A stretch of 64,000 nucleotides of DNA from Planctomycetota bacterium (GTDB taxonomy: Bacteria; Planctomycetota; UBA1135): the NCBI GenBank assembly GCA_024229395.1, contig JAAESM010000027.1:62001-126000 (forward strand), in the 5' to 3' direction. How positions within the stretch are numbered: the stretch's first letter is position 1; every line of letters begins with the position of its first letter. The translations under genes and the position numbers were made by a program. Below are positions 33,262 to 42,594 of the stretch, one piece after another. The notes below the pieces were generated by a model. That model saw nothing but the letters and a program-made list of their open reading frames with translations, had not been told where the DNA came from and did not search any database.

Positions 33262-36200
33262 CGTTCGCTGCGGTCTCTGGCTTGGGTGAAGGGGTGCCCG
33301 CCGGTTTGACTGCCTTTTCGCGTGGTAGTTTGAATTCCTGCACCGCGCAATAGAGTACCGGCACCACGAACATGGTGAGCAGCGCGATTGCCATGCCGCC
33401 GAAACTTGGGATGGCCATCGGCACCATGACGTCGGCGCCGCGGCCAGTGGAAGTGAGTACCGGCAATAGCGCCAGCATGGTGGTGGCGGTTGTCATCAGG
33501 CATGGACCAACGCGTCGCTTACCGGCAATGACGACCGCATCCCGAACCTCTTGGCGCGTCTTCGGGTTTTGCGCCTTGAAGGAGTTCTTCAAGTAAGTAC
33601 CCATGATCACGCCATCGTCGGTTGCAATGCCGAACAGCGCCAGGAATCCAACCCACACCGCGACCGACAGGTTCAACGGTTGCACTTGGAACAGTTCGCG
33701 CATCGAGGTATCAAAGACGTTGAAGTCCAGGAACCAATCCTGCCCATAGAGCCACAGCATTAGGAATCCGCCGGACCATGCCACGAACACGCCGCTGAAG
33801 ACCATCAAGGTGGTCAGAAGCGAACGGAAGTTCAGTTGCAGCACGACCAGGATTAGCAACAAAGCAACTGGCAGGACGATTGCCAGCGTTTTCGAGGCGC
33901 GCAGTTGGTTTTCGTAAGTGCCGGCAAACTTGTAGGTGACGCCGGTCGGTAGTTCGATCTTGCCGCTCGCGATGCGGTCGGCCAAATGCTGTTGAGCTTC
34001 TTCGACCACATCGACTTCCGCCTTGTTCGCTACGCGATCGAAGGTCACATACGCGGTCAGGAAAGTGTCCTCGGTCTTGATGACCTGTGGTCCACGCCGG
34101 TAACTGATGTCGGCGACTTGCGCGAGCGGCACATGACCACCCTGAGGAAGCGGCAGCCACAACGCTTTCAAGTCTTCGGTGTCACCTCGCAACTCTTTCG
34201 GGTAACGCACACGCACATTGAAGCGTTCGCGACCTTCCACGGTTTGCGTAACGACCTTGCCGCCAAAAGCAGTCATCATGTGCTGCTGCACCGACTCCAC
34301 GCTCAAGCCATAACGCGCCGCATTATCACGCCGCACATCCACTTCCAAGTAAGGCTTGCCGATCACGCGGTCAGCGAACACAGCTGCTGGAACAATGCTC
34401 GGAATCTTCTTCAACTCCTTCTCAAGGATCAGCGCTGCCGCTTCCAGGGATTCAAGATCCGGTGCCGCGACCTTGATGCCCATCGGTGCACGCATGCCAC
34501 TTTGCAGCATCACCAAGCGTGTCTCGATTGGCTGCAACTTTGGCGCCGACGTCACTCCGAGCAACTTGGCATGCCCAATGACCTCTTGCCAAATATCATC
34601 CGGCGACTTGATTTCCGGCCGCCAGTTGCGCACGCGTTCACCATTTTCATTGATTGAGTACTCCGGTTTGTAGAGGATGACATTTTCGACCATCGAAATC
34701 GGCGCTGGATCCAATGCGGTTTCCGCGCGTCCGATTTTGCCAACCGAGGATTCCACTTCCGGGATAGCCGCGATCGCCTGATCAAGCAGGCTGACCATCT
34801 CCACTGCCTGTTGCATTGAAGCATGTGGGGGAGTGGTGGGCATGTAAAGGAAGGAGCCTTCATCAAGTGCTGGCATGAACTCCTTGCCGAAGCCGGGCAA
34901 CGATTCCGAACCGTTGGTCCAAAAGGAAGTGCGGTAGACGCTGCCCTTGCTTACGCCAACTTTCTCAAGACTCGTCGGCACGAATCCGAAGACGCGATCG
35001 AAACCCAACCAAGCGCTTGCGCCGAACAAGACCAGGCACACCGGCAAGCTCAAGAACAAGATCTTGTGGCGTAAACACCAACGCAGGATGCGAGCATAGG
35101 CCAGATGGAACAGCCAGAACAGTAGCAGCAGGCCGCCGATGGTCAGCGCCACGAAGACGAAGTTCGTGAAATCGCGATCCAAACCGAGCGGTTGCCAACG
35201 CGAACTGAGCACTGCGATCAGCAGGATCGCGACCACGATTACCGCCAACCAATGCGGAGCTCCGGCAGCTTTACCGAAACGCTTGCGGGCTCTTTCGTTG
35301 AGCCGATCCCACATCGTGTCTTTCTCATTGCGATTGCGGAACAACAGCAGCGCAAGGACCGGAATCAGCAACAGTGCGACCACGATCGACGCACCAAGAG
35401 TGAAGGTCTTGGTGAAGGCCAGTGGCTTGAACAACTTGCCTTCGGCACCGGTCATTACGAACACCGGCAGGAAACCAAGGATGGTCGTGGTCACAGCAGT
35501 CATCACCGCGCCTCCGACTTCGGTCGCCGCATGATGCACCGACTGCAGGCGCGTTTCATCGTCCGGCGCGTTATTCAGCCGCTGGATAATGTTCTCGCTC
35601 AACACGATGCCCATGTCGGCGATGGTGCCGATAGCAATCGCGATACCCGATAGCGCCACGATGTTGGCTTCGATGCCGAAGGCCTTCATCAACACGAAGG
35701 CACCCAGCACTGTCAGCGGCAGCGACAGGGCCACCAGCATTGCCGCGCGCAAACGCAGCAGCATCAACAGAATCACCACCATGGTGACCAATACTTCCAA
35801 GGTCAGTGCTTCTTCCAGAGTGCCCAAAGTCTCGTGGATCAAACCGGTGCGGTCGTAGAACGGCACGATGGTGACCTGACTGACCGTGCCGTCGGCCAGG
35901 GTTACCTTTGGCAAACTCGGCGCAATGCGTTCGATCTCTTCCTTGACGCGGTCGAGTACCTCCAATGGGTTGGTGCCGTAACGCACAGTGATGACGCCAC
36001 CAACCACCTCATGGCCATCCTTGTCCAGCGCACCCCGACGTGGTCCCGGCGCCATGGTTACGTGTGCGACATCACCAACCGTCAGGGCTGTGCCATCACG
36101 TGCACGAATCGGAGAGCTGGCAATATCTTCAGCCTTTTCGATCCAACCTTTGCCGCGCAAGATGTACTCCACGCGATTGAATTCGAGCAAGCCCGCGCCG

Positions 36201-36904
36201 GTTTCCATATTGGAGCCACGCACAGCCGCTTGCACTTCTTTCAGGTCGACATCGAATGCATGCAATGCCCCTGGATCCACCTCCACGGAGTATTCGCGCT
36301 CGAATCCACCAATGCTTGCCACTTCACTGACGCCACTGACCGCAGCCAGTGCATAGCGGACCGTCCAATCTTGTACGGCCCGGAGTTCATCCAAGTCGAA
36401 GCCAGCACTTGGATTGCCTGCTTCATCGCGGCCTTCGAGTGTGTACCAATAGACTTGACCAAGTCCGGTCGAATCCGGACCAAGCGAAGGCTGCACATCT
36501 CCAGGCAGGGTGCCATTCGGAAGGCTATTGAGCTTCTCGATGATGCGCGAACGCGACCAATAAAAGTCGATATCCTCCTCGAAGATGACATAGACCGAAC
36601 TGAATCCGAAGATGCTGTTCGAACGGATGGTCTTGACCCCTGGCACACCGAGCAATGCAACGGTGAGTGGGTAGGTGACCTGATCCTCCACATCGCGTGG
36701 CGAGTTTCCAGGCCAAGGTGTGAACACGATCTGTTGGTTTTCACCGAGATCGGGGATGGCGTCGGCGGCGATGGGGAAGTGCGGTAACCAGTCATCATCA
36801 CCGCTAGAGAACGGCGAGACCATCAGGCCACCAAAGAGCACGCCGAGCAGTACGAGGCCTACTAAGAGGCGCTCGCGCAAGACGAAGGCAAGGAAGCGAT
36901 TCAT
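33254..36904 (-). CDS. cusA: Heavy-metal RND efflux transporter, CusA/CzcA family
   Basis: 1216 residues, longer than the usual 1030-1070 because of insertions with extra hydrophobic segments near residues 515-650. Seen: N-terminal helix; FTPWPGNSPRDVEDQVTYPL; IAIGTIADMGIVLSENIIQR (proton-relay Asp region); FMPALDEGSFLYMPTTPPHASM (porter/Met-rich cleft typical of Cu/Ag types); GMRAPMGIKVAAPDL; ALFGIATDDGVIMGTYLKN in the C-terminal helices. It exports metal ions across the periplasm with CusB and CusC using the proton gradient. The Met residues hint at Cu(I)/Ag(I). It follows cusB by 9 bases. Confidence 0.9.
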   Translation of the reverse strand: MNRFLAFVLRERLLVGLVLLGVLFGGLMVSPFSSGDDDWLPHFPIAADAIPDLGENQQIVFTPWPGNSPRDVEDQVTYPLTVALLGVPGVKTIRSNSIFGFSSVYVIFEEDIDFYWSRSRIIEKLNSLPNGTLPGDVQPSLGPDSTGLGQVYWYTLEGRDEAGNPSAGFDLDELRAVQDWTVRYALAAVSGVSEVASIGGFEREYSVEVDPGALHAFDVDLKEVQAAVRGSNMETGAGLLEFNRVEYILRGKGWIEKAEDIASSPIRARDGTALTVGDVAHVTMAPGPRRGALDKDGHEVVGGVITVRYGTNPLEVLDRVKEEIERIAPSLPKVTLADGTVSQVTIVPFYDRTGLIHETLGTLEEALTLEVLVTMVVILLMLLRLRAAMLVALSLPLTVLGAFVLMKAFGIEANIVALSGIAIAIGTIADMGIVLSENIIQRLNNAPDDETRLQSVHHAATEVGGAVMTAVTTTILGFLPVFVMTGAEGKLFKPLAFTKTFTLGASIVVALLLIPVLALLLFRNRNEKDTMWDRLNERARKRFGKAAGAPHWLAVIVVAILLIAVLSSRWQPLGLDRDFTNFVFVALTIGGLLLLFWLFHLAYARILRWCLRHKILFLSLPVCLVLFGASAWLGFDRVFGFVPTSLEKVGVSKGSVYRTSFWTNGSESLPGFGKEFMPALDEGSFLYMPTTPPHASMQQAVEMVSLLDQAIAAIPEVESSVGKIGRAETALDPAPISMVENVILYKPEYSINENGERVRNWRPEIKSPDDIWQEVIGHAKLLGVTSAPKLQPIETRLVMLQSGMRAPMGIKVAAPDLESLEAAALILEKELKKIPSIVPAAVFADRVIGKPYLEVDVRRDNAARYGLSVESVQQHMMTAFGGKVVTQTVEGRERFNVRVRYPKELRGDTEDLKALWLPLPQGGHVPLAQVADISYRRGPQVIKTEDTFLTAYVTFDRVANKAEVDVVEEAQQHLADRIASGKIELPTGVTYKFAGTYENQLRASKTLAIVLPVALLLILVVLQLNFRSLLTTLMVFSGVFVAWSGGFLMLWLYGQDWFLDFNVFDTSMRELFQVQPLNLSVAVWVGFLALFGIATDDGVIMGTYLKNSFKAQNPKTRQEVRDAVVIAGKRRVGPCLMTTATTMLALLPVLTSTGRGADVMVPMAIPSFGGMAIALLTMFVVPVLYCAVQEFKLPREKAVKPAGTPSPKPETAANDA

Positions 36905-36913
36905 GTTGTGCTC

Positions 36914-38704
36914 CTACTTCTCACTCGCAGGGTTCGGAAGTGGGCGGACTTCCGTTCCGCACTTGAGCATGCCTGCCCCGTAGTAGGGGTTGCGCACACC
37001 GTCACCCTTGAAGTCGATCCAGTCACCGCCATCCTCCAAAGCCATCGGGCAGTTGAAGATCGCAAGCTCACGCTCCACCTCGAGGTAGCCAAAGCGTGTG
37101 GCCAGGTCGACCAACGGTGCTTGAAGGTCGTAGAACAACACGCGCAACACCTCGATATCTTCGGTGGCTACGGCCTTGGCCATCGTGCCGCGCAGGCTCA
37201 CTAGTGAGACCATTGCGGCATCCGGTGCGGCGACTCCTTTCATGGGCGCAAGAATCTCCCGTAATCGAGTTGCTGACAGAAGAGATGCTGTGAAGTCATC
37301 GCTGGCGAGGGCTTCACCTAAGGCTGCAGCTTCGAGCAGGAGTTTGCCGTTGGCCACGCGGAAGTGCGCGCTGGCAGTGATTTGTTCAGTGGCTTCGGCG
37401 GTGCTGGGTGCTATGGCTTCATGATTGGTGTCATCTTCGGCACCACTGTCCGGCGACATCATCGAGGGCTTACCGCGCAACTGCAGTTCACTATCAATCG
37501 TGAAGGCGCCGCGTTCGACGATATGGTCGCCTTCATGCAGGCCTGCCAGCACGATGAAGTAATCACCCGCACGTGGACCGAGGATCACATCGCGCGCCTC
37601 AAAGACTGAAGCACCATGCAGCTCCGTGTCTTCCAGTTGCACGAACACGATTGCGCGGTCACCAGTCAATAGTGGTGCAGACGATGGAATCAAAAGCGGC
37701 AACTCCTCGGCGCCGACATGAGCCATGACTCTTGCGCGCACGAACATTTCCGGGCGCAAACGGCCATCCTTGTTGTCGACAAGCACGCGCACTCCAACCG
37801 TGCGGGTGGTCAGATTCAGCACTGGGTCCAAGAATGCGACCTTGCCGTGGAAAGTTTCACCAGGCCAGGCATCGACCTCAAACTCCACGCTTTGGCCAAG
37901 GCGAACCCATGGCAGATCGGCTTCGAAGGCATCCAACTCCAGCCACAGCTGATCCAGGTCGGCGACCTTGAATAAGGCCTCGCCTTCTTTCACATACTTG
38001 CCTTCGACAGCATTGCGATGCAGAACCGTGCCACCAATCGGTGCGGTGACGGTGACATTCTCATTCGGCTTGCCATTAGCAATCACATCATTGATCTGTT
38101 CCTCATCAAGACCGAATAGTTCCAGCTTCTTGCGCGCGGCGGCTTCAAGAGGACCGCCAACCCTTGCTGCCACGATCAGTTCTTCCTGAGCATGAAACAG
38201 CTCCGGCGAATAGATTTCAGCAAGCGGATCACCGGCATTGACCTCCTCGCCGACGGATTCCACGAACAATTTGTCAAGGCGACCACCGACCCAAGCGGAG
38301 AGGGTGGCCAGCGCCGTTTCGTCCACCGCCATCTTGCCGACTAAGCGCACTTCATGGGCCATTTCGCCACGGCTGGCGATCACGGTGCGAATGCCTGCCA
38401 GAGCCTTCTGGTCATCATCAAGGCGCAGGGAACGGGGATTGTCCCCGCCGACGCCGTCGTCTTCGAGCAGGATCAGGTCCATGCCGCAGATCGGACAGCC
38501 GTTCTGCTTGGGAGATTGGACACTCGGATGCATCGAGCAGGTCCAGATTTCAGGCGCAGCGGTTTCTGCAGCGTTGGCCTGTTCCGCGGCCTTGGCAGCA
38601 GGATCTTCCGGCAATGGTGTGAAGCAACGCCCAAGCAAGATGCCGATGGCGAGTACCAGCAAGATCGTGGTGGGGCGGGGTAGGGACGATAGGAAGTGTT
38701 TCAC
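36914..38704 (-). CDS. cusB: Periplasmic adaptor of metal RND efflux system, with heavy-metal-binding N-terminal motif
   Basis: 596 residues. One N-terminal membrane anchor (about 10-28) is followed by WTCSMHPSVQSPKQNGCPIC and GMDLIL (about 54-78), the heavy-metal-binding domain found before many CusB proteins. The membrane-fusion body (barrel-sandwich and beta-barrel; DPLAEIYSPELFHAQEELIV, NVTVTAPIGGTVLHRNAVEG) runs to about 430. The C-terminal domain (about 450-596) resembles the DUF3347-like domain of copper proteins (SAHFRVANGKLLLEAAALGE, ending IFNCPMALEDGGDWI). It links CusA to CusC and probably takes metal from the periplasm. It overlaps cusC by 4 bases. Confidence 0.9.
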   Translation of the reverse strand: MKHFLSSLPRPTTILLVLAIGILLGRCFTPLPEDPAAKAAEQANAAETAAPEIWTCSMHPSVQSPKQNGCPICGMDLILLEDDGVGGDNPRSLRLDDDQKALAGIRTVIASRGEMAHEVRLVGKMAVDETALATLSAWVGGRLDKLFVESVGEEVNAGDPLAEIYSPELFHAQEELIVAARVGGPLEAAARKKLELFGLDEEQINDVIANGKPNENVTVTAPIGGTVLHRNAVEGKYVKEGEALFKVADLDQLWLELDAFEADLPWVRLGQSVEFEVDAWPGETFHGKVAFLDPVLNLTTRTVGVRVLVDNKDGRLRPEMFVRARVMAHVGAEELPLLIPSSAPLLTGDRAIVFVQLEDTELHGASVFEARDVILGPRAGDYFIVLAGLHEGDHIVERGAFTIDSELQLRGKPSMMSPDSGAEDDTNHEAIAPSTAEATEQITASAHFRVANGKLLLEAAALGEALASDDFTASLLSATRLREILAPMKGVAAPDAAMVSLVSLRGTMAKAVATEDIEVLRVLFYDLQAPLVDLATRFGYLEVERELAIFNCPMALEDGGDWIDFKGDGVRNPYYGAGMLKCGTEVRPLPNPASEK

Positions 38705-40092
38705 TGGTTCAACTCCTCTGCAGGAAGCAGGGCGATCGGCAGGATGCCGTTCAGGTCGGCGTATGCCAGAGCGGCATCGGCCTTGGCTCTGGCAATGGAA
38801 AGTCGGAAGTCAAGCACGACGCGCGCCGCATCGAGCATGCCTTGGAAACCAGCCTCACCCGATTGGTAGGCGGTCATTGCGGTCTGATAGGTCATCTCTG
38901 CTTTTGGCAGAAGGTCCTGTTCGAATAGGTGCACACGTCGCCAGCCATCTTGGTGCTTGGACAATGCGGTCTGCAGTTCCGCAAGCAACTGCCAACGAAG
39001 TTGCTCGCGCACTTCAATCAATGATCGCGTTTCAGCAAAGGCTTGTTCGCGTGCACCATCGGTGCGTCCTCGATGCAGCGGTAGTTCCACGGCGATGGAC
39101 ACCGAGATGGCGTCGTCGCCAGAATCCGGATTGACCGGATTGCCTTCACCGATCCAGGTCCAATCGGCGCCGACCGAGAAATCGGGCATGCCATCCAGGT
39201 CCGCTAAGGCCCGCGATTTCGCTGCGGCATCAAGGCGCGCTTGGATGGCGAGCAACTGCGGGGCCGATTCGAGCAGCAAAGCGTGCAATTGCTCTTCACC
39301 AGGAAGTTGTGCTTCATCAAGAGCCGCCAAGTCGTGCCAGGAGGCAGAGCCGGACATCTGCATGCCCAAGCTTGCTTGCAGATTTGCTTCCAATGGCGCC
39401 TCGCGTTGCTTCAGCGTGTCGAGGCGATCACTCATCTTAAAGCGCTCGACCTGAGCACTCAATACGTCGGCTTGCGACGCCCGTGAAGCTTGATACAAAC
39501 TAAGAGAAACATCTTCCACTTGCTGGAGCAACTCAACTTGCTCCGCGGTGATGGCTTTCGCTTGTTCCAAATACAGGCGCTCAGTCCAATCACGCAGGAA
39601 CCGCTTGCGCACCTTCAGGCGCGCGTTTTCGATTTCCATGCGCTGCGCCTCGGCGAGAGCTGCGAAACGATCGCCAGCAGTCTCCAGTTTCCCAGGCCAT
39701 GGAATCCTCTGCGTGATGCCGATCTTGCCATCCATTGGGCCGTTGGCGGTCTCGACCGATTGCACATAGCCACCAAGGCTAAGCCATGGATCTGGCATTG
39801 CGGTGGCTTGGGAAATCCGCGCGCGTGCGCTTTCCCAACGGTGGAAGGCGGCCCGCACCTGCGGGCTCTCGGTCTCGGCGCGGAGCAACAGCTGGTGGAT
39901 GCCGTCGGCGGGGGACCACTGTTGCGCCGTTTCGTCAGGAGCGGTTCCCGTCGTGCGCGGTTGCACCGCAAGTTCCTGCACAGCAGTTCGCTGGGCGGAA
40001 TCATCAAGCGGGGAGTCGTAAGTGGCGGGCGTTTGGCACGACCACCCCCAGGCACCCAATAGGGTGAGGGCAAAGACTGTTTTGGAATTCAT
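38701..40092 (-). CDS. cusC: TolC-family outer-membrane efflux lipoprotein (CusC-like)
   Basis: 463 residues with a lipoprotein signal ending WSC (about residue 19). Two outer-membrane-efflux repeats rich in long helices with heptad patterns follow (RAAFHRWESARARISQATAM, ... VRKRFLRDWTERLYLEQ; second half SAPQLLAIQARLDAAAKS, ... TYQTAMTAYQSGEAGFQGML). The protein forms the trimeric outer-membrane exit duct for the CusBA pump. It is the second gene after the Cys-rich small gene, 99 bases downstream, and is coupled to cusB by a 4-base overlap. Confidence 0.88.
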   Translation of the reverse strand: MNSKTVFALTLLGAWGWSCQTPATYDSPLDDSAQRTAVQELAVQPRTTGTAPDETAQQWSPADGIHQLLLRAETESPQVRAAFHRWESARARISQATAMPDPWLSLGGYVQSVETANGPMDGKIGITQRIPWPGKLETAGDRFAALAEAQRMEIENARLKVRKRFLRDWTERLYLEQAKAITAEQVELLQQVEDVSLSLYQASRASQADVLSAQVERFKMSDRLDTLKQREAPLEANLQASLGMQMSGSASWHDLAALDEAQLPGEEQLHALLLESAPQLLAIQARLDAAAKSRALADLDGMPDFSVGADWTWIGEGNPVNPDSGDDAISVSIAVELPLHRGRTDGAREQAFAETRSLIEVREQLRWQLLAELQTALSKHQDGWRRVHLFEQDLLPKAEMTYQTAMTAYQSGEAGFQGMLDAARVVLDFRLSIARAKADAALAYADLNGILPIALLPAEELNQ

Positions 40093-40191
40093 TGTTTCAT
40101 CATTTCAAGCAGACACAGGTTTCCGTGAAGACGGAATTACGCAGTGAGGTCGGCGGCCAACAGGCGGCACCGAACTCAAACACCTATGTGC

Positions 40192-40590
40192 TCAAATGAG
40201 GAAACTTTGGAAAATCAGGAACAGCGGCTGTGGCGGTGCGCGAGGCGGACCTTGTTCACGGAACTCCGTTTGCAACAGCGCAGAGCTGTAAATCGGTAGG
40301 AGCTGCTCTTGGGGGCAAGTCGCTAGCCAATCGAGATCGATGCCACTGCTGGCAAGGCGCGATGGCTCGGGAGTCTCGGGCAACGATTGTGGTGCCTCGA
40401 ATTCGCAGCAGCACCCGCGGCTCAGCGAAGGGCCCAGTTGATTCGTAGCATCTTGATCATGCGTGCAACAACAGTTGGGCATATTGCCCTGGCTCAAGCA
40501 GAACTCCGGCTGACTCCATGCCATGGCCGCCAGACTGCTCGGAAGGAGCAGAATCATGATGGCGAACAGGGCGGTGATACGGGTCAGCAT
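40192..40590 (-). CDS. Cys-rich exported small protein at the head of the Cus operon
   Basis: 132 residues: a signal-peptide-like N-terminus (MLTRITALFAIMILLLPSSLA), then eight Cys including two CCC triplets (MPNCCCTHDQ and SRGCCCEFEA) and a final ATCPQEQ. Similar small Cys-containing proteins often precede CusCBA genes, but I do not recognise a named family. The clustered thiols suggest periplasmic binding of soft metal ions such as Cu(I) or Ag(I), as a metallothionein-like buffer or donor. It is the first gene of the minus-strand operon, 99 bases upstream of cusC. Confidence 0.65.
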   Translation of the reverse strand: MLTRITALFAIMILLLPSSLAAMAWSQPEFCLSQGNMPNCCCTHDQDATNQLGPSLSRGCCCEFEAPQSLPETPEPSRLASSGIDLDWLATCPQEQLLPIYSSALLQTEFREQGPPRAPPQPLFLIFQSFLI

Positions 40591-40683
40591 GGCTTCTAGT
40601 TAGTGTAAGACATTTCCCGATTGTTGTGCATTCCTTCTTATATTGGACAAAACCCATGTCGCTCTTCCTCACGCTGCTTCTCT

Positions 40684-40955
40684 CTTTCGCCTAGGATTCG
40701 GCCCCAACGCCCGATCGGCCGCGGCGGCATGGGTGTGGTGTGGGAGGCGCGGCAACTCTCGTTGAACCGACGCGTTGCCTTGAAGGTCTTGCACCCTCAC
40801 CTTGGTTTGTCTGGACGATTCTTTGAGCGCTTCCAACGCGAGGCGCAAGCCGGCGGACGCTTGGAACACAGCGGCATCGTCACGGTCTTCGGTGTTGGTG
40901 AAGCCGATGGCATGCACTTCATCGTGCAGGAGTTGATCGCCGACGGCCTGACTTT
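40684..40955 (+). pseudogene. Truncated PknB-type serine/threonine kinase
   Basis: The plus strand reads PIGRGGMGVVWEARQLSLNR, VALKVLHPHLG (ATP-binding Lys), FFERFQREAQAGGRLEHSGI (helix C Glu) and GEADGMHFIVQELIADG, the N-lobe of a Hanks-type kinase. The catalytic HRD and DFG loops are missing: after about 40950 the sequence passes straight into the 3' end of the convergent M14 peptidase gene. The frame remains open to 41112 only by reading that gene backwards. No good start lies before the Gly-rich loop. It is a relic of a common planctomycete kinase cut by a deletion. Confidence 0.65.
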
Positions 40956-40957
40956 TT

Positions 40958-42550
40958 TTATTTGGACAAGCGCCACACCGGCGACGACTCACTTTGGTCG
41001 GCAAGCGCTTCTTCCCAACCAAGCAGTTGATCCCAAGTGGCAAGCGAGTCTTCGCTGTTCGGTTCGAGCAGTTGCGCCGCGACGCGCGCCAGTGGTTGAC
41101 TTGCCGAGATGAACAAGCTGCCTGGGGGCAAGAGACGTTCGGTCTTCTGCCACGAACCGACCAAACTCAGTTCATGGTGTCCTTGGAAGATGCGTTTCTC
41201 GCGGTTCACTTCGGAAGGAACGAAGTTCTCGACCATCAAAATCTCCTCGGAGTGCGTCTTGTTGAATTCGACTCCATGCAGCTCCAACAACTCGATCACA
41301 CGCGCGGAGGGATTCGGAATCAACCAACCCTTGGGTGCCGCGATTTGCAGATCACTCTGGAAGCCACGGCGCACCGGCATTTGCGTCGGGGTGATTTGAT
41401 CGGTCCACATGCGCCGGGTGCCAAAGTCTTCCGGTAGAACCAGTTCTTCGATAGTGCCAACCAATACGATCTCTTCGATGGCATCGCCAAGATGGGAGTC
41501 GAAACCGAAGCTCCAATCACCAGCAGTCACATTGGCGTCGGCAGCGGCGCAGAGGTCGATGATGGTGTCACCGTGACGCACTGCTGAGCCGAGCACCTCC
41601 AGCACGAAGGCGCGGGTGGATTGGATACGCGTGGGAAAATCCACGTAGCTGTAGGCCTCGGACAGCACGCTGAAACGATTGCGCAGGCCGACATAGTTGG
41701 TGCCGAAGCGGGGGCGATGGTCGTAAGTGACCCACTCGCCACTTTGCTGGCCAGTGAAGTTGCCGTAATCGAACACGCGATAGTCGTGCGCCGCCAACAT
41801 ACGCCGACGCACTTCCGGCAGAAGCGTGCCGCGATTGAATCCATCGATCCTTGTATCGACATTGGTGGATAACGAGGGCGCATAAGTCAGGTGATAACCG
41901 TGATAGCTGCCGTTGGTGGTGTGCAAGTCCATGAATAGATGCGGATCGGTGTCGCACATCAAAGCCAATAAGGCGCGCGTCTCCGGCGCTTCAGCTTTCA
42001 GGAAGTCACGGTTCAAATCCAAGCCCTGCGCATTGGGGCGGATGCCCACGCCATCTTCAGGACCGTTTTGCGTGGCACGGTTGTGACGATCGAAGCGTTC
42101 GTTGCCGTCGGCGTTGTAGATCGGCACGAACAGGATCACCGCATCTTCCAACAACTCCTTATGTGCGCCGAGCGCGATTTCGCGCAGGATCATCTGCACG
42201 GCCTCCTTTCCTTCAACCTCACCAGCATGGATGTTGGCATTGACCAACAAGCGCAACTTGCTCGAAGCCCGCACCGCAGCCAAATCTTGCAGTGGCGGAT
42301 CGGCGGCGATGACCAACTGCATCGGGCGCCCTTCAAAGCTGCTGCCGAAGGTGGTGGCGTGCAATTTGTGGCCGTGTGGCAGAGCTTCCAGGCCGCGAAT
42401 GAATGTCTGGACTTCGAGATAACTCGATGTCCGTTTTCCGCCGCTCAATTCGGCCGCGGTTTGCGGAATGAAAGATTGCGATGGGGGCGTGTTGCAGGCG
42501 TTCATTGCCAGAAGCAGGGCGATTGAGAAGTAGCGGAGTGCTATATTCAT
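40958..42550 (-). CDS. M14-family zinc carboxypeptidase (lipoprotein)
   Basis: 530 residues with a lipoprotein signal ending NAC (Cys19). Zinc ligands: NANIHAGEVEGKEA (HxxE, about 109-112) and FMDLHTTNGS (His about 213). The catalytic Glu is in RFSVLSEAYSYVDFP (about 300). GLDLNRDFLK carries the substrate Arg. The C-terminal 150 residues (IPNPSARVIELLELHGVEFN, HHELSLVGSWQK) form an extra domain common in large exported M14 peptidases. It removes C-terminal residues from peptides in the periplasm or outside. Its 3' end abuts a kinase relic, its 5' end an oppositely directed outer-membrane protein gene. Confidence 0.88.
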   Translation of the reverse strand: MNIALRYFSIALLLAMNACNTPPSQSFIPQTAAELSGGKRTSSYLEVQTFIRGLEALPHGHKLHATTFGSSFEGRPMQLVIAADPPLQDLAAVRASSKLRLLVNANIHAGEVEGKEAVQMILREIALGAHKELLEDAVILFVPIYNADGNERFDRHNRATQNGPEDGVGIRPNAQGLDLNRDFLKAEAPETRALLALMCDTDPHLFMDLHTTNGSYHGYHLTYAPSLSTNVDTRIDGFNRGTLLPEVRRRMLAAHDYRVFDYGNFTGQQSGEWVTYDHRPRFGTNYVGLRNRFSVLSEAYSYVDFPTRIQSTRAFVLEVLGSAVRHGDTIIDLCAAADANVTAGDWSFGFDSHLGDAIEEIVLVGTIEELVLPEDFGTRRMWTDQITPTQMPVRRGFQSDLQIAAPKGWLIPNPSARVIELLELHGVEFNKTHSEEILMVENFVPSEVNREKRIFQGHHELSLVGSWQKTERLLPPGSLFISASQPLARVAAQLLEPNSEDSLATWDQLLGWEEALADQSESSPVWRLSK

Positions 42551-42594
42551 CGGGGCGAATCCAGTGAGACCAAGCGGATGCGCCAGACCGACAC

